Positions 18,001-24,416 of a DNA stretch of 24,445 nt are shown piece by piece. Positions within the stretch are counted from its first letter, which is position 1, and the number at the start of each line of letters is the position of its first letter. Position numbers and translations under genes: made by a program. Origin of the DNA: JAJPJG01 sp034667645 (GTDB lineage Bacteria > Verrucomicrobiota > Verrucomicrobiia > Chthoniobacterales > Chthoniobacteraceae); assembly GCA_034667645.1 (NCBI GenBank), contig JAXDQV010000318.1, positions 1-24,445 of the forward strand, given 5' to 3'. The notes beneath the pieces were generated by a model, which worked only from the letters and a program-made list of their open reading frames with translations, searched no databases and was not told the DNA's origin.

Positions 18001-21000
18001 GATCACAAAAAAGCGCTGACCGAAGCGCAGGAAAGAGCGCGGTTGCAGGCGGAGGCTCAGACGCAATCGCATCGCCGGCAGATCGAGGCGCTCGCGGCCG
18101 ACCAGAAGCTGCAGATCGAAGCGCTCACGCAGAAATTTAACGAGCAACGCGAAGCGCTCACGCAGCAGAAGGAAGGCGCTTACGCCCTGCTCGCCCAGAC
18201 GCGCGAAGAGCACCGCAATGCGCTCTCCGCGGCTGAGGCAGCGGCGCAAAAGCAGCTCGACGAAGTCACGCAAAAACATCGGGAGGAGGTCCAGACCCTG
18301 ACCTTGGACCACGAGGCCCAGATTGCATCACTGCGGCAGGTTCATCACGAGCAGCGCACCGTGGCGGCGCGGGAAAAGGCGGACGCGCTCGCGCAGTTGG
18401 CGCAAGTGCAGTCCGACCATCGTGCCGCCCTTCGCGACGCCGAGCAGCACGCGCATCAGCAGGCGGAAACCCTCACGCAACAACACAGCGAGCAACTCGC
18501 GGCGCTCGACGCCAGGCAACGCGAAAGTTTCGAGGCGCTGACGCTGAAGCATGTGCAGGAACGCGAAGCGCTGACGCAGGCGAAAGAGCAGGCGTTCGCG
18601 TTGCTCGCCCAGGAACGCGAAGATCACAAAAAAGCGGTCGCCGCCGTGCAGGACGCAGGCCGGCAACAGCTCGGGCAGCTCGCATTTTCCCACAAGAAAC
18701 AAATCGATTCGCTCGCGAGCGACCAGCGCAGGCAGATGGATGCGCTGGCGCAGAAGCACGCGGAACAAATCGCCCGGGGAGACGCCGAACACGCGACGCA
18801 AGTCGAGCAATTGAACGCGCAGCGCGCGCAGGTGGAGCGCGAGAGGGACCAGATCGCCACGCAACTCGCGCAGGTGCGCGAGACGCACAAATCCGAGCTG
18901 GGCTTTGCGGCCGAGCAGCAAAAAGTGCGGCTCGATGCGGTGGCGGCGGACTTTGCGAAACAGTCCGAAGCGCTCGCGCAGAAACACGCGCTGGAGATCG
19001 AGGCGATGCACTCGAACCTCGCCGCGCAGGCGGAAACTTTTGCCAAGGAACGCGAGACTTTCGGCATTGATAAAGAAGGTCTCAACGCACTGCTCGTGCG
19101 CACCCGGGAAGAACACGAGCACGATCTGGCGGCATTGCGCGATGAGCATGCGAAGCACGCGGCCGTGCTCAACGAGCGGCACGAAGCGGCGTTGCGTTCG
19201 ATGTCCGAAGATTCGCAGGAGCACGTTGCATCGCTGACCCAGCAGCGCGACGACGTGATGCGCGAACGCGACACGGCTTCCTTCCAGCTCAGCCAGGCGC
19301 TTGAGACGCACGAGAAACAGCTCGCCGGATTGAAGGCGGATTTCGCGCGCCAGCTCGGGGCGCTTTCCGCCCATCGCGACGAGCTGACTGAGGAGCGCGA
19401 CAAGCTTTCCGAGAACCTCGAAGCCGCCCGTCTTCAGCACAAGCAGCAGGTCGAGTCGCTCGCCGAGGCGCACCGGAAAATGCTCGGGATGCAGCAGGCC
19501 GAGCATCACAAGCAAGCCGAACTTTTTGCGCAGCAGCGCACCGCCTTTGAGCGCGAGCGCGACGATGCGCTGGCGCAACTCGCCCGCACACGCGAGGAGC
19601 ACAAGAAACAGCTCGGCATGCTGTCGCAGGATCAGCGTGGTCAGCTCGACGCGCTGGACGCAAACCATCAGGCGAAGCTGCGGGCGCTGGCCGCGGAGCA
19701 CAAAGAACAGGTGGAATTTGTCACCCGTCAGCGCAACGAAGTGACCGCGGAAAAAGGTCAGCTCGTCGAGGCGCTCGCAAAATCCAACGACGAATACCAA
19801 AAACATCTGGAGGCATTGCAGCAGGATCATCTCCGCCAGATGGATGCGTTGCGTGCAGAGTCCGGCCGGCAAATGACCATGGTGGCCGGCCAGCGCGACG
19901 CGGCGCTGCGCGAGACGGACAAACTTTCCGAGGATCTCGCCCACACGAACGCCGAGCACCAGCAGCAGCGCGAAGCTTTCGCTGCGGAAGCCCAGCGGGC
20001 GGCGGATGCAGCCGCCAGTCTGCGCGACCAGCATGACCGGGAGATGAATGCTTTCCGTGACGAGCACGAGGAAATGCTCGCCGCCGCGAGAGAGAGCCGT
20101 GAGGCGCTGGTGCGCGAAAACGAGAAATTGACCGCCGAGCTGAAAGCGACGCAGGAGAACGACGAGCATCGTTTCGGCGTGATTATGTCGGAGCGCGACT
20201 TGTCGCGGGGCGAATACAATGACCTTCGCGCGCGCTTCGAGAAAGCGACCGCGGAGCACCAGCAGGCTCTCGGAACGGCGCTGTCGGAACGGGAGCAATT
20301 CGCCACCGCACTCGCCGAGGAAAAAGCCGAGCACGAGCAACACCTCTCCCTCGCGAATTCACAGAGCGACAAGATCCGCGCGGAACTCGGCCGTGTCCGG
20401 AGCGACTACAAAGGCCAGGTGGATCAGCTCAGCCAGCAGCTCTACGCCGTCATTCAAGAGCGCGACGAGACCGCGGCGCGCCACGCGGCGGAAAACGAAC
20501 GCTTCCAGCAGGAGGCCGACGCGCTGCGGGCCGAGTTGCAATCGCAGCTAAAGGCGCTGGGCGGGCATCGTGAAGATTTCGCGAAACAAATGGCGGCGGT
20601 GCGGAACGAGCGCGACGCCCTCGCGCGCGAACGCGAGCAGCTCGCTGCAAGATTTACCCAAACTGCGGAAGCGCATGAGGAGGAACTCGGCGGTCTCGCC
20701 CAGCAACTGGAGAATGTCACCAAAGAGCGCGACCGGGCGCGGGCGGAGATGGCCCAGAGCAGCGATGAGCGGGAACGGCAGATTGCGGCGCTGGAAAAGG
20801 AGCTGGAATCGCTCGACGATCAGCGGGCTGGAGTTGCGGCCGAGCGCGATCAAGCGGTGGCGCGGCTGGCGAAGGCGCTGGAGGACCACCAAGCGCAGGC
20901 TGCAGCCCTCGAGGAACGTCACCACACCGAGCTTGGGGAAGCCTTTGGCGAACGCGAGCAGCTCGCGAAAGAAGCGGACGAATTGAAGCTGCGACTGGCA

Positions 21001-23208
21001 AATCTGGCGGACGAGCGCGAAGCGCTCACGAAGGCGCGAGACGAAGCCGCTGCGCAGCTCGCGAAAGGGGCTTCGCAATTTGAAATGCAGCTCAAGGCTG
21101 CCGCCGATCAACACGCCAAGCGCGCGATCGGATTACAGCATGAGCGGGATGAGCTGCTGCGCGACAAGGAAGCGGCCGTGGCGGCACTCGAGAAGCAACT
21201 CAAAGAAATCAGCGATGCGCACGCGACGCGCTCGGCGGCACTTGAAGAAGAGCGCGATGCGATCGCGCAGGCGCACGAGGAAGCCGCGGAGCAGCTGGCA
21301 AAGAAATCGGCGCAATTTGAGAAGCAGCTCAAGACGGCGGCTGACGAGCATGCGAAGCGCTTCCTCGCGGTGCAACAGGAGCGCGATGCCATTCTCGGCG
21401 AGACGGAAGCGGCCCACGCAGAGGTGCAGCGCGCGCTGGAGGCAGCGCGACAGGAACTGCAGGCGCGAGAGGAAATCCATGAGCGGGAACTTGCGTCGGC
21501 GGCGGAAGCCAATGCGGCGCGCGTCGCCGCATTGAAGGAGGAACGCGATACCATCCTGCGCGAGAACGAGGCGGCAGCGGCCGAGGTGCAGCGCGACCTC
21601 GACGCCGCGCGGGAAGAGCTGGCTGCGTTTGCCCGGGAAAAAGAAGCGCTCGCCGCGCAACTGCGGGACGAGTCGGACGCGCTGCGCGCAAGGGACGAGA
21701 ACCTGGAGCTTTTGATGAAGGAGCGCGACACGCTGGCTGCGGAACGCGAGAAGGCGATCAAACAGGTGCGCGAACTGCGGAAGGAGTCGAAGGAACAAGC
21801 CGATGCGCTCAGCAAGCAGCTCTACAATGTGTTCGAGGAGCGCAACGCGGTGATGGGCGAGTTGACGGCAACGCGCGACGATTCGGCCGCGCAACGCGCT
21901 GCGGCGGCGGAGGAGCAGGAAAAACTGCAGCAGGAGATTTCCGCAGAACGCCAGCGACTTGCCGCGGACTTTGCCCAAGCCGAAGCCGAAGCCGGCGAGC
22001 AGAGCGAGGCGTTGCGCGCTGACTTCGAAAAACGAATGGCCGCGCTCGACGCAAACGCAAAACGCATCGAAAGCGAAAAGGAACAGGCGCTGGCCGAAGT
22101 GGCGAATTTGCGTGCAGAACAGGAAGCGGCCCAACAGGCGCTGGAAGCGGAGCGCGAAAAGGGAGCGACGGCGCTCGCCCGTTTGCGCGAAGAGCAGAAA
22201 AAGCAACTTCAGGCCGCGAAGTCCGAACGCGAAGCGCTCGCTGCCGAACGCGCGCGCATGACGGCAGAGCGCGAGGAATTGCTGGCAGAAATGGCGAAGA
22301 ATACGGAGGAACAACACGCTGACATGGACGCGTTGACTCACGATTTCAAAAAGCGCGTCGAAGCGCTGAGCGCCACCTCCAGCCAGCTCGCGCGCGAAAA
22401 AGAGAAGGCGCTCGGGGAGCTCACCACGCTGCAACAAGACTTCAAGGAAACGGTGGAAAGCGCCGCGAAAGATCATCAGGAGGAAGTCGCCGCCCTTTGG
22501 TCGCAGCGGCACGAGAGCGAGCGCGAGCGCGCCGAGGCAGTCGAACGGCTCGCGCAATACAAGAAAGAGCACGACGAGAAACTCGACACGATCAAACAGA
22601 ATTACATCCAGGAACTCGGCGACCTGCGGGTGCAGCTCGACAAGGTGTCACGCACCAAGGACGACTCGAAGAAAATCGCGCAAGCCGTTTCCGAGAAACA
22701 AAAGGAAATCGATGCGCTGATCCGTGCGCGCGATCAATTGATCAGCGAAAAAGAAACTGAGGTCGCCAGGACCCGCGGTGCGCAAACGCAGCAGGAAAGT
22801 GCGGTCGCCGCCGAACGGCAGCGCCTCGCGGAATTGCGTGATCAAGTCTCGGCGCTCAAACGGGAGAAGAAGCTCGAGATTCACACCGTGACCGAAAATT
22901 TCAACGCGCTGATGCAGGAGCGTGACGCGGAGATCGCGCAGCTGCGTGAAGAACTGGAAGAGCAACGCAGCCACACGGGAGATGTGTCCGAAAGCGGGGC
23001 GCGGAAGGGAACCGCGGGCGCGAAAACAAAACACGATTCGCGTGCCAAAGAGCTCGAAGAGCTCTCGAAACGCTATGCGCAAATCGAGCGTGAAAAAGAG
23101 GAGGCGCTGGAGAAGCTGGCCGAAGTTTCGCGCGAGCGCGATGAAGCGCGCAGCCTTCCGCGAGTTCGCCCGATGACGGTGCCGCCACCGACGCTCGGCG
23201 GAGCGTAA
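15097..23208 (+). CDS. Giant coiled-coil protein with N-terminal repeated domain and hendecad rod
   Basis: A 2,703-residue protein with no signal peptide or membrane segment, hence probably cytosolic. Residues 12-96 and 149-236 are two copies of an unrecognised ~86-residue domain, joined by a Pro/Gly-rich linker. From about 240 to 2,685 it is almost uninterrupted, highly charged coiled coil rich in Glu, Gln, Lys, Arg, Ala and His. Residues 445-1682 form 20 modules built from 11-residue units; the rest is more heptad-like, with a 79-residue repeat near 1,987-2,144 and a repeated LSxQLYxVxxER element at about 1,778 and 2,238. It ends in a short Pro-rich tail (MTVPPPTLGGA). A fully extended helix would be several hundred nanometres long. 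The likely role is structural or scaffolding (inference); SMC-type ATPase heads are absent. The ATG at 15097 has no evident ribosome site. It stands alone between queG and tRNA-Pro. Confidence 0.9.
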   Translation: MGNNETALPDKEIVLDLGDVLQRVPPQYLKPGPHDPKQPVRFRVSELSGEIASGKTTMPLSRLAKACPEVFKAAENEQDDVDVLFPWQKVFGQMPKPGEGREQIKPRPIGLPRAAEMFPPRRPSLNPENGNAGESAEINGGFEGVARAEIQLNLVAILAGLPAELQKNVTHPVSEDLQVRFPLELLEPQLSTGKVEISMGEFIAALPQDLKGLFPANDTRRIPLPLTEVFQNLPDQNAIERSKSVRDQMLAVQMEKSSREAELRAREEVSKRLVGAAAQIDALTKQRDAALKQRESLFGELAQLKQQLAAQSDASPRGDEEMERARLDALVHEKDAQLKDKEDAIGLLNQRIDSEHAEQENLRIERDNIARERDQLIDQLHQIKETHDKELHSALQRSDVVVKGKDDALSRYNDSIDEQKKQLKTYTWERDNAIRERDAVTSEMAQAKAEYKKQGELLRQSHKKQIETLSEDYNKQLKSLSGEHAKQIEALRLEHKKRVEAFMHERTQALQDRDHIGAQLSQAREDQALHVRNLTADYKRQLDAMSQDHKKTLDSIIQQRDALSKDRDGLNTALAHAREQHKRQLDTITQQRDDAARERDVASSQLRQTRDEHKKAIEALNAGFAKQLSALRAEHQTEIASLNRLRDDVNREREALAIELVEAEKDHQKQVEALLVDQRKHISSLTDDYAKRVAAMSEQREEVVRQRDATSTELAQTREDHKRLLESINEQHRQQIEALTTEHKKQADHLSTERDSAFGERDSLSFKLAQEIDSNQKQIELLTADHARHVESLNDQREQVIAEREKIAAQLVAAEEVHKNHVEGVRREYQQSLEALAGEHQKHIEGLNADHAREAAAIRADHEKVVAALNQERANVHSEKERVVAQLGQAREEHKGALVAAGAEMKRQLDALGQVHREKLAATSVQHGQEINLLREEHQRQLQTARDQRDGIVREKEHVLRELAQSREDHKKALTEAQERARLQAEAQTQSHRRQIEALAADQKLQIEALTQKFNEQREALTQQKEGAYALLAQTREEHRNALSAAEAAAQKQLDEVTQKHREEVQTLTLDHEAQIASLRQVHHEQRTVAAREKADALAQLAQVQSDHRAALRDAEQHAHQQAETLTQQHSEQLAALDARQRESFEALTLKHVQEREALTQAKEQAFALLAQEREDHKKAVAAVQDAGRQQLGQLAFSHKKQIDSLASDQRRQMDALAQKHAEQIARGDAEHATQVEQLNAQRAQVERERDQIATQLAQVRETHKSELGFAAEQQKVRLDAVAADFAKQSEALAQKHALEIEAMHSNLAAQAETFAKERETFGIDKEGLNALLVRTREEHEHDLAALRDEHAKHAAVLNERHEAALRSMSEDSQEHVASLTQQRDDVMRERDTASFQLSQALETHEKQLAGLKADFARQLGALSAHRDELTEERDKLSENLEAARLQHKQQVESLAEAHRKMLGMQQAEHHKQAELFAQQRTAFERERDDALAQLARTREEHKKQLGMLSQDQRGQLDALDANHQAKLRALAAEHKEQVEFVTRQRNEVTAEKGQLVEALAKSNDEYQKHLEALQQDHLRQMDALRAESGRQMTMVAGQRDAALRETDKLSEDLAHTNAEHQQQREAFAAEAQRAADAAASLRDQHDREMNAFRDEHEEMLAAARESREALVRENEKLTAELKATQENDEHRFGVIMSERDLSRGEYNDLRARFEKATAEHQQALGTALSEREQFATALAEEKAEHEQHLSLANSQSDKIRAELGRVRSDYKGQVDQLSQQLYAVIQERDETAARHAAENERFQQEADALRAELQSQLKALGGHREDFAKQMAAVRNERDALAREREQLAARFTQTAEAHEEELGGLAQQLENVTKERDRARAEMAQSSDERERQIAALEKELESLDDQRAGVAAERDQAVARLAKALEDHQAQAAALEERHHTELGEAFGEREQLAKEADELKLRLANLADEREALTKARDEAAAQLAKGASQFEMQLKAAADQHAKRAIGLQHERDELLRDKEAAVAALEKQLKEISDAHATRSAALEEERDAIAQAHEEAAEQLAKKSAQFEKQLKTAADEHAKRFLAVQQERDAILGETEAAHAEVQRALEAARQELQAREEIHERELASAAEANAARVAALKEERDTILRENEAAAAEVQRDLDAAREELAAFAREKEALAAQLRDESDALRARDENLELLMKERDTLAAEREKAIKQVRELRKESKEQADALSKQLYNVFEERNAVMGELTATRDDSAAQRAAAAEEQEKLQQEISAERQRLAADFAQAEAEAGEQSEALRADFEKRMAALDANAKRIESEKEQALAEVANLRAEQEAAQQALEAEREKGATALARLREEQKKQLQAAKSEREALAAERARMTAEREELLAEMAKNTEEQHADMDALTHDFKKRVEALSATSSQLAREKEKALGELTTLQQDFKETVESAAKDHQEEVAALWSQRHESERERAEAVERLAQYKKEHDEKLDTIKQNYIQELGDLRVQLDKVSRTKDDSKKIAQAVSEKQKEIDALIRARDQLISEKETEVARTRGAQTQQESAVAAERQRLAELRDQVSALKREKKLEIHTVTENFNALMQERDAEIAQLREELEEQRSHTGDVSESGARKGTAGAKTKHDSRAKELEELSKRYAQIEREKEEALEKLAEVSRERDEARSLPRVRPMTVPPPTLGGA
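15130..15384 (+). repeat. N-terminal domain, copy 1 (residues 12-96)
   Basis: Protein-level repeat unit with the pattern EIxLxLxxxLxxxPxxL near its start, VRF about 28 residues later, a central (A/S)x(T/S)GK element, a proline after a further 14-15 residues, and a closing hydrophobic-W/T-x-VF-x2-(M/L)P element. Copy 1 reads EIVLDLGDVLQRVP, VRFRVSEL, IASGKTTMPL and FPWQKVFGQMP. I do not recognise it as a named family. Confidence 0.75.
15541..15804 (+). repeat. N-terminal domain, copy 2 (residues 149-236)
   Basis: Second copy of the same unit: EIQLNLVAILAGLP, VRFPLELLEPQL, STGKVEISM, AALPQDLKG and IPLPLTEVFQNLP. It aligns with copy 1 almost without gaps, but DNA similarity is low, so the duplication is old. 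The conserved Gly-Lys in the centre and the alternating hydrophobic strands suggest a small mixed alpha/beta fold. Confidence 0.75.
16429..20142 (+). repeat. Hendecad rod: 20 coiled-coil modules of 21+11n residues
   Basis: Each module begins with an AQxREE-like hexamer, continues with one to six 11-residue units of the type HKKQIEALxxE, and closes with a 15-residue RDxxxxERDxxxxQL element. Hand-counted lengths are 76, 54, 32, 54, 54, 54, 43, 76, 76, 69, 69, 69, 87, 76, 65, 43, 54, 65, 54 and 68 residues. Sixteen equal 21+11n; the three of 69 equal 14+55 (one heptad lost from the closing element), and the last is off by 3. Boundaries checked at 16657, 16819, 16915, 17077, 17986, 18607 and 20143 agree with the nucleotide positions. 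Confidence 0.85.
21055..21528 (+). repeat. 79-codon tandem repeat in the C-terminal coiled coil
   Basis: Two units starting at 21055 and 21292, exactly 237 bases apart. The first 23 codons correspond (QLAKGASQFEMQLK... against QLAKKSAQFEKQLK..., both ending in HAKR), with 49 of 69 bases identical by hand count. Similarity then fades, although both continue into ERD-type elements. The visible DNA similarity suggests a younger duplication than the hendecad modules. Confidence 0.6.
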
Positions 23209-23268
23209 CGCGCACTTCGCAGTTGGGCGCCCTGCATCGCGTTCGACCGCCGATGCGCAATTGCAGCG

Positions 23269-23296
23269 TTGACCGAAAAACGGGCCGTGCTAGTTT
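23269..23296 (+). promoter_or_regulatory. Probable sigma-70 promoter of tRNA-Pro
   Basis: TTGACC at 23269-23274, a 16-base spacer, then TAGTTT at 23291-23296 preceded by TGC, giving an extended -10 form. A start about 7 bases later would leave a leader of roughly 9 bases before the tRNA at 23312. Position, spacing and the short leader agree with a tRNA promoter; the -10 match itself is only moderate. Confidence 0.55.
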
Positions 23297-23311
23297 TCTG
23301 CCCTCAACTTT

Positions 23312-23388
23312 CGGGCTGTGGCTCAGCTTGGTAGAGCGCCTGCCTCGGGTGCAGGAGGCCGCGGGTTCGAATCCCGCCAGCCCGACCA
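23312..23388 (+). tRNA. tRNA-Pro (anticodon CGG), CCA encoded
   Basis: Full cloverleaf of 77 bases including CCA. The acceptor CGGGCTG pairs with CAGCCCG, the D stem GCTC with GAGC, the anticodon stem CCTGC with GCAGG around the loop CTCGGGT (anticodon CGG, reading CCG), and the T stem GCGGG with CCCGC around TTCGAAT. The discriminator is A at 23385 and CCA is at 23386-23388. All stems are perfectly paired, so the gene looks functional. Its 3' end is next to phage-like genes and may be an attachment site. Confidence 0.97.
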
Positions 23389-23404
23389 CGTTTTACAGAG
23401 ACGG

Positions 23405-23423
23405 GTTTAACGAACTGTTAAAC
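23405..23423 (+). other. AT-rich inverted repeat downstream of tRNA-Pro
   Basis: GTTTAAC at 23405-23411 and GTTAAAC at 23417-23423 form a perfect 7-base stem with a 5-base loop (GAACT). The stem is too AT-rich and lacks a following T-run in the tRNA direction, so it is not a convincing terminator. It may be a protein-binding site, for example in an integrase attachment region. Confidence 0.4.
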
Positions 23424-23570
23424 AGCACGTGACAAAAACGTGACAGAATCCGCGGGCTGCGTGTCGCTGCTTTGCCGGGGAGGCGGAAGAATCAAAGCCA
23501 AAGCTGCAGCGGATTCGCGCGGATGAGAAACGAGATAACGGGCCAGCGGGTGTCTTTTGGCACGCGACAT
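23418..23570 (-). CDS. Hypothetical 50-residue basic protein
   Basis: A short open frame starting 4 bases after the stop of the GH75-type gene, with an AAAG-like sequence about 6 bases before its ATG. The product is basic at its N terminus (MSRAKRHPLARYLVSHPRE) with a short hydrophobic Ala/Leu stretch and a polar tail. I do not recognise it. It ends inside the AT-rich inverted repeat beside the tRNA. It could be a real third gene of the small cluster or a chance frame in GC-rich DNA. Confidence 0.3.
   Translation of the reverse strand: MSRAKRHPLARYLVSHPRESAAALALILPPPRQSSDTQPADSVTFLSRAV
23427..23445 (+). repeat. Direct repeat of ACGTGACA, 11-base period
   Basis: ACGTGACA occurs at 23427-23434 and again at 23438-23445, one helical turn apart, 39 bases downstream of the tRNA. 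Such phased short repeats beside a tRNA 3' end are typical of arm-type sites bound by tyrosine integrases or excisionases, but two 8-base copies alone are weak evidence. Confidence 0.4.
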
Positions 23571-23574
23571 TTCT

Positions 23575-24192
23575 TTACGCCGGTTGCAGCGGATACTGCG
23601 TGCCGGCAATGGTCACCGCCTGCCCAGGCCAAAGCTCGTATTTAATCACGCACTCTTCCTCGCCACCGTTTCGAGGCGAACTCGGCACTCCGATCGCTTT
23701 CGCCGCGGCGATGGAAAGCTCGCCAATTTTGGTTCGCGGTCCGATGTCGGCCACGACGGCCTCGACCGAACGGCCGTTGCGTAGATTGGTCACACGCGCT
23801 TTGCAGCCGAGGACCACGCCGGCGGCGCGAGTCCGGATGAGCGGAGAGACGACGATGAAAGGCACATGCTCGGCATCGACTTCGCGCCGCGGATCGCCAT
23901 TGGCGAAGCCAGGCATTTTCAGCGCGCTCGTGGAAATGTAAAAGCCAGGCGCGGGATCGTCCGGGCCTTGAATGAAAGGCCGGCCGTGAGAATCGAGAGC
24001 CAGGCCGCACCATTCGCTTCCGTTGCGAGCGTTGCGCAGATCGTCGAGCCCCGTGTTCTGAGGATTGTAAGCGCGCGCAGCGCCATCGGCATCGATGTCG
24101 GCATCGGCCGTAAATTCCACGCGGCCGTCATCGAGCTGGACTACTTCGCTTTGCGCGCCGTGCCCGGAGTTAAGGATGCAGAGCGTCCTCAT
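23575..24192 (-). CDS. GH75-type (chitosanase-like) hydrolase domain protein
   Basis: 205 residues resembling bacterial members of the GH75/fungal chitosanase family. Elements recognised in order are ADADIDADG (29-37), YNPQNTGLDDL (42-52), IQGPDDPAPGFYISTSAL (74-91), EVDAEHVPFIVV (104-115), VEAVVADIGP (143-152), KIGELSIAAAKAIGVPSSPR (155-174) and YELWPG near the C terminus. Asp149 and Glu158 are the likely catalytic acids. GH75 enzymes cleave chitosan, but a bacterial homologue could act on another amino-sugar polymer such as peptidoglycan. There is no signal peptide. The ATG at 24192 overlaps the stop of the small membrane protein gene (ATGA), an arrangement like a phage holin-endolysin pair. 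Confidence 0.68.
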   Translation of the reverse strand: MRTLCILNSGHGAQSEVVQLDDGRVEFTADADIDADGAARAYNPQNTGLDDLRNARNGSEWCGLALDSHGRPFIQGPDDPAPGFYISTSALKMPGFANGDPRREVDAEHVPFIVVSPLIRTRAAGVVLGCKARVTNLRNGRSVEAVVADIGPRTKIGELSIAAAKAIGVPSSPRNGGEEECVIKYELWPGQAVTIAGTQYPLQPA

Positions 24193-24416
24193 TTCTTCTC
24201 AGTCGCCTCCGTGATCCGGCCGACGCCGTAAGCGGTGCCGGTGGTCAAAAGGGTGGTTTTGGCGAGATCGATCGCGGCGCTATCGAGCCCGCGGTGCGCC
24301 ACGATGTGACCGGCGGTAAAGGAGAGGCAGCCGGCAACGGAGAGCGCAAAGAGCACTCGTTTCACCGAAGGCGTTCCGTCGCCTTCGCTCAGCATTTTGG
24401 AAACCCACGCTTTCAT
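24189..24416 (-). CDS. Small membrane protein, holin-like
   Basis: 75 residues from ATG 24416; the frame extends to a GTG at 24434, adding six residues, and the true start may be either. A short N-terminal segment with GDGTPSVKRVLF leads into a hydrophobic helix (about 20-41), a short polar turn, a second moderately hydrophobic helix (about 48-68) and a charged tail (EATEKK). The G-x-PS-x-(K/M)RV pattern before the first helix recalls small phage membrane proteins encoded beside lysis genes. Size, two helices, charged tail and coupling to a cell-wall-hydrolase-like gene fit a holin, but there is no specific family match. Confidence 0.55.
   Translation of the reverse strand: MKAWVSKMLSEGDGTPSVKRVLFALSVAGCLSFTAGHIVAHRGLDSAAIDLAKTTLLTTGTAYGVGRITEATEKK

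Noticed and set aside
15181..22572. Several long reverse-strand ORFs (for example 15181-16839, 18328-20343, 21133-22572) inside the giant gene
   Set aside because: They are Leu/Arg/Phe-rich mirror images caused by the biased codons of the Glu/Gln/Lys-rich coiled coil. They have no family features and no independent start context.
15097..23208. Giant gene as an SMC/Rad50-type ATPase or a surface adhesin
   Set aside because: There are no Walker A/B or signature motifs at either end, and no signal peptide, membrane anchor or secretion domain.
22901..23389. 162-residue reverse-strand ORF beginning MVGLAGFEPAASC
   Set aside because: Its N terminus is simply the antisense of the tRNA-Pro gene, a well-known source of spurious protein annotations, and the rest is antisense to the giant gene.
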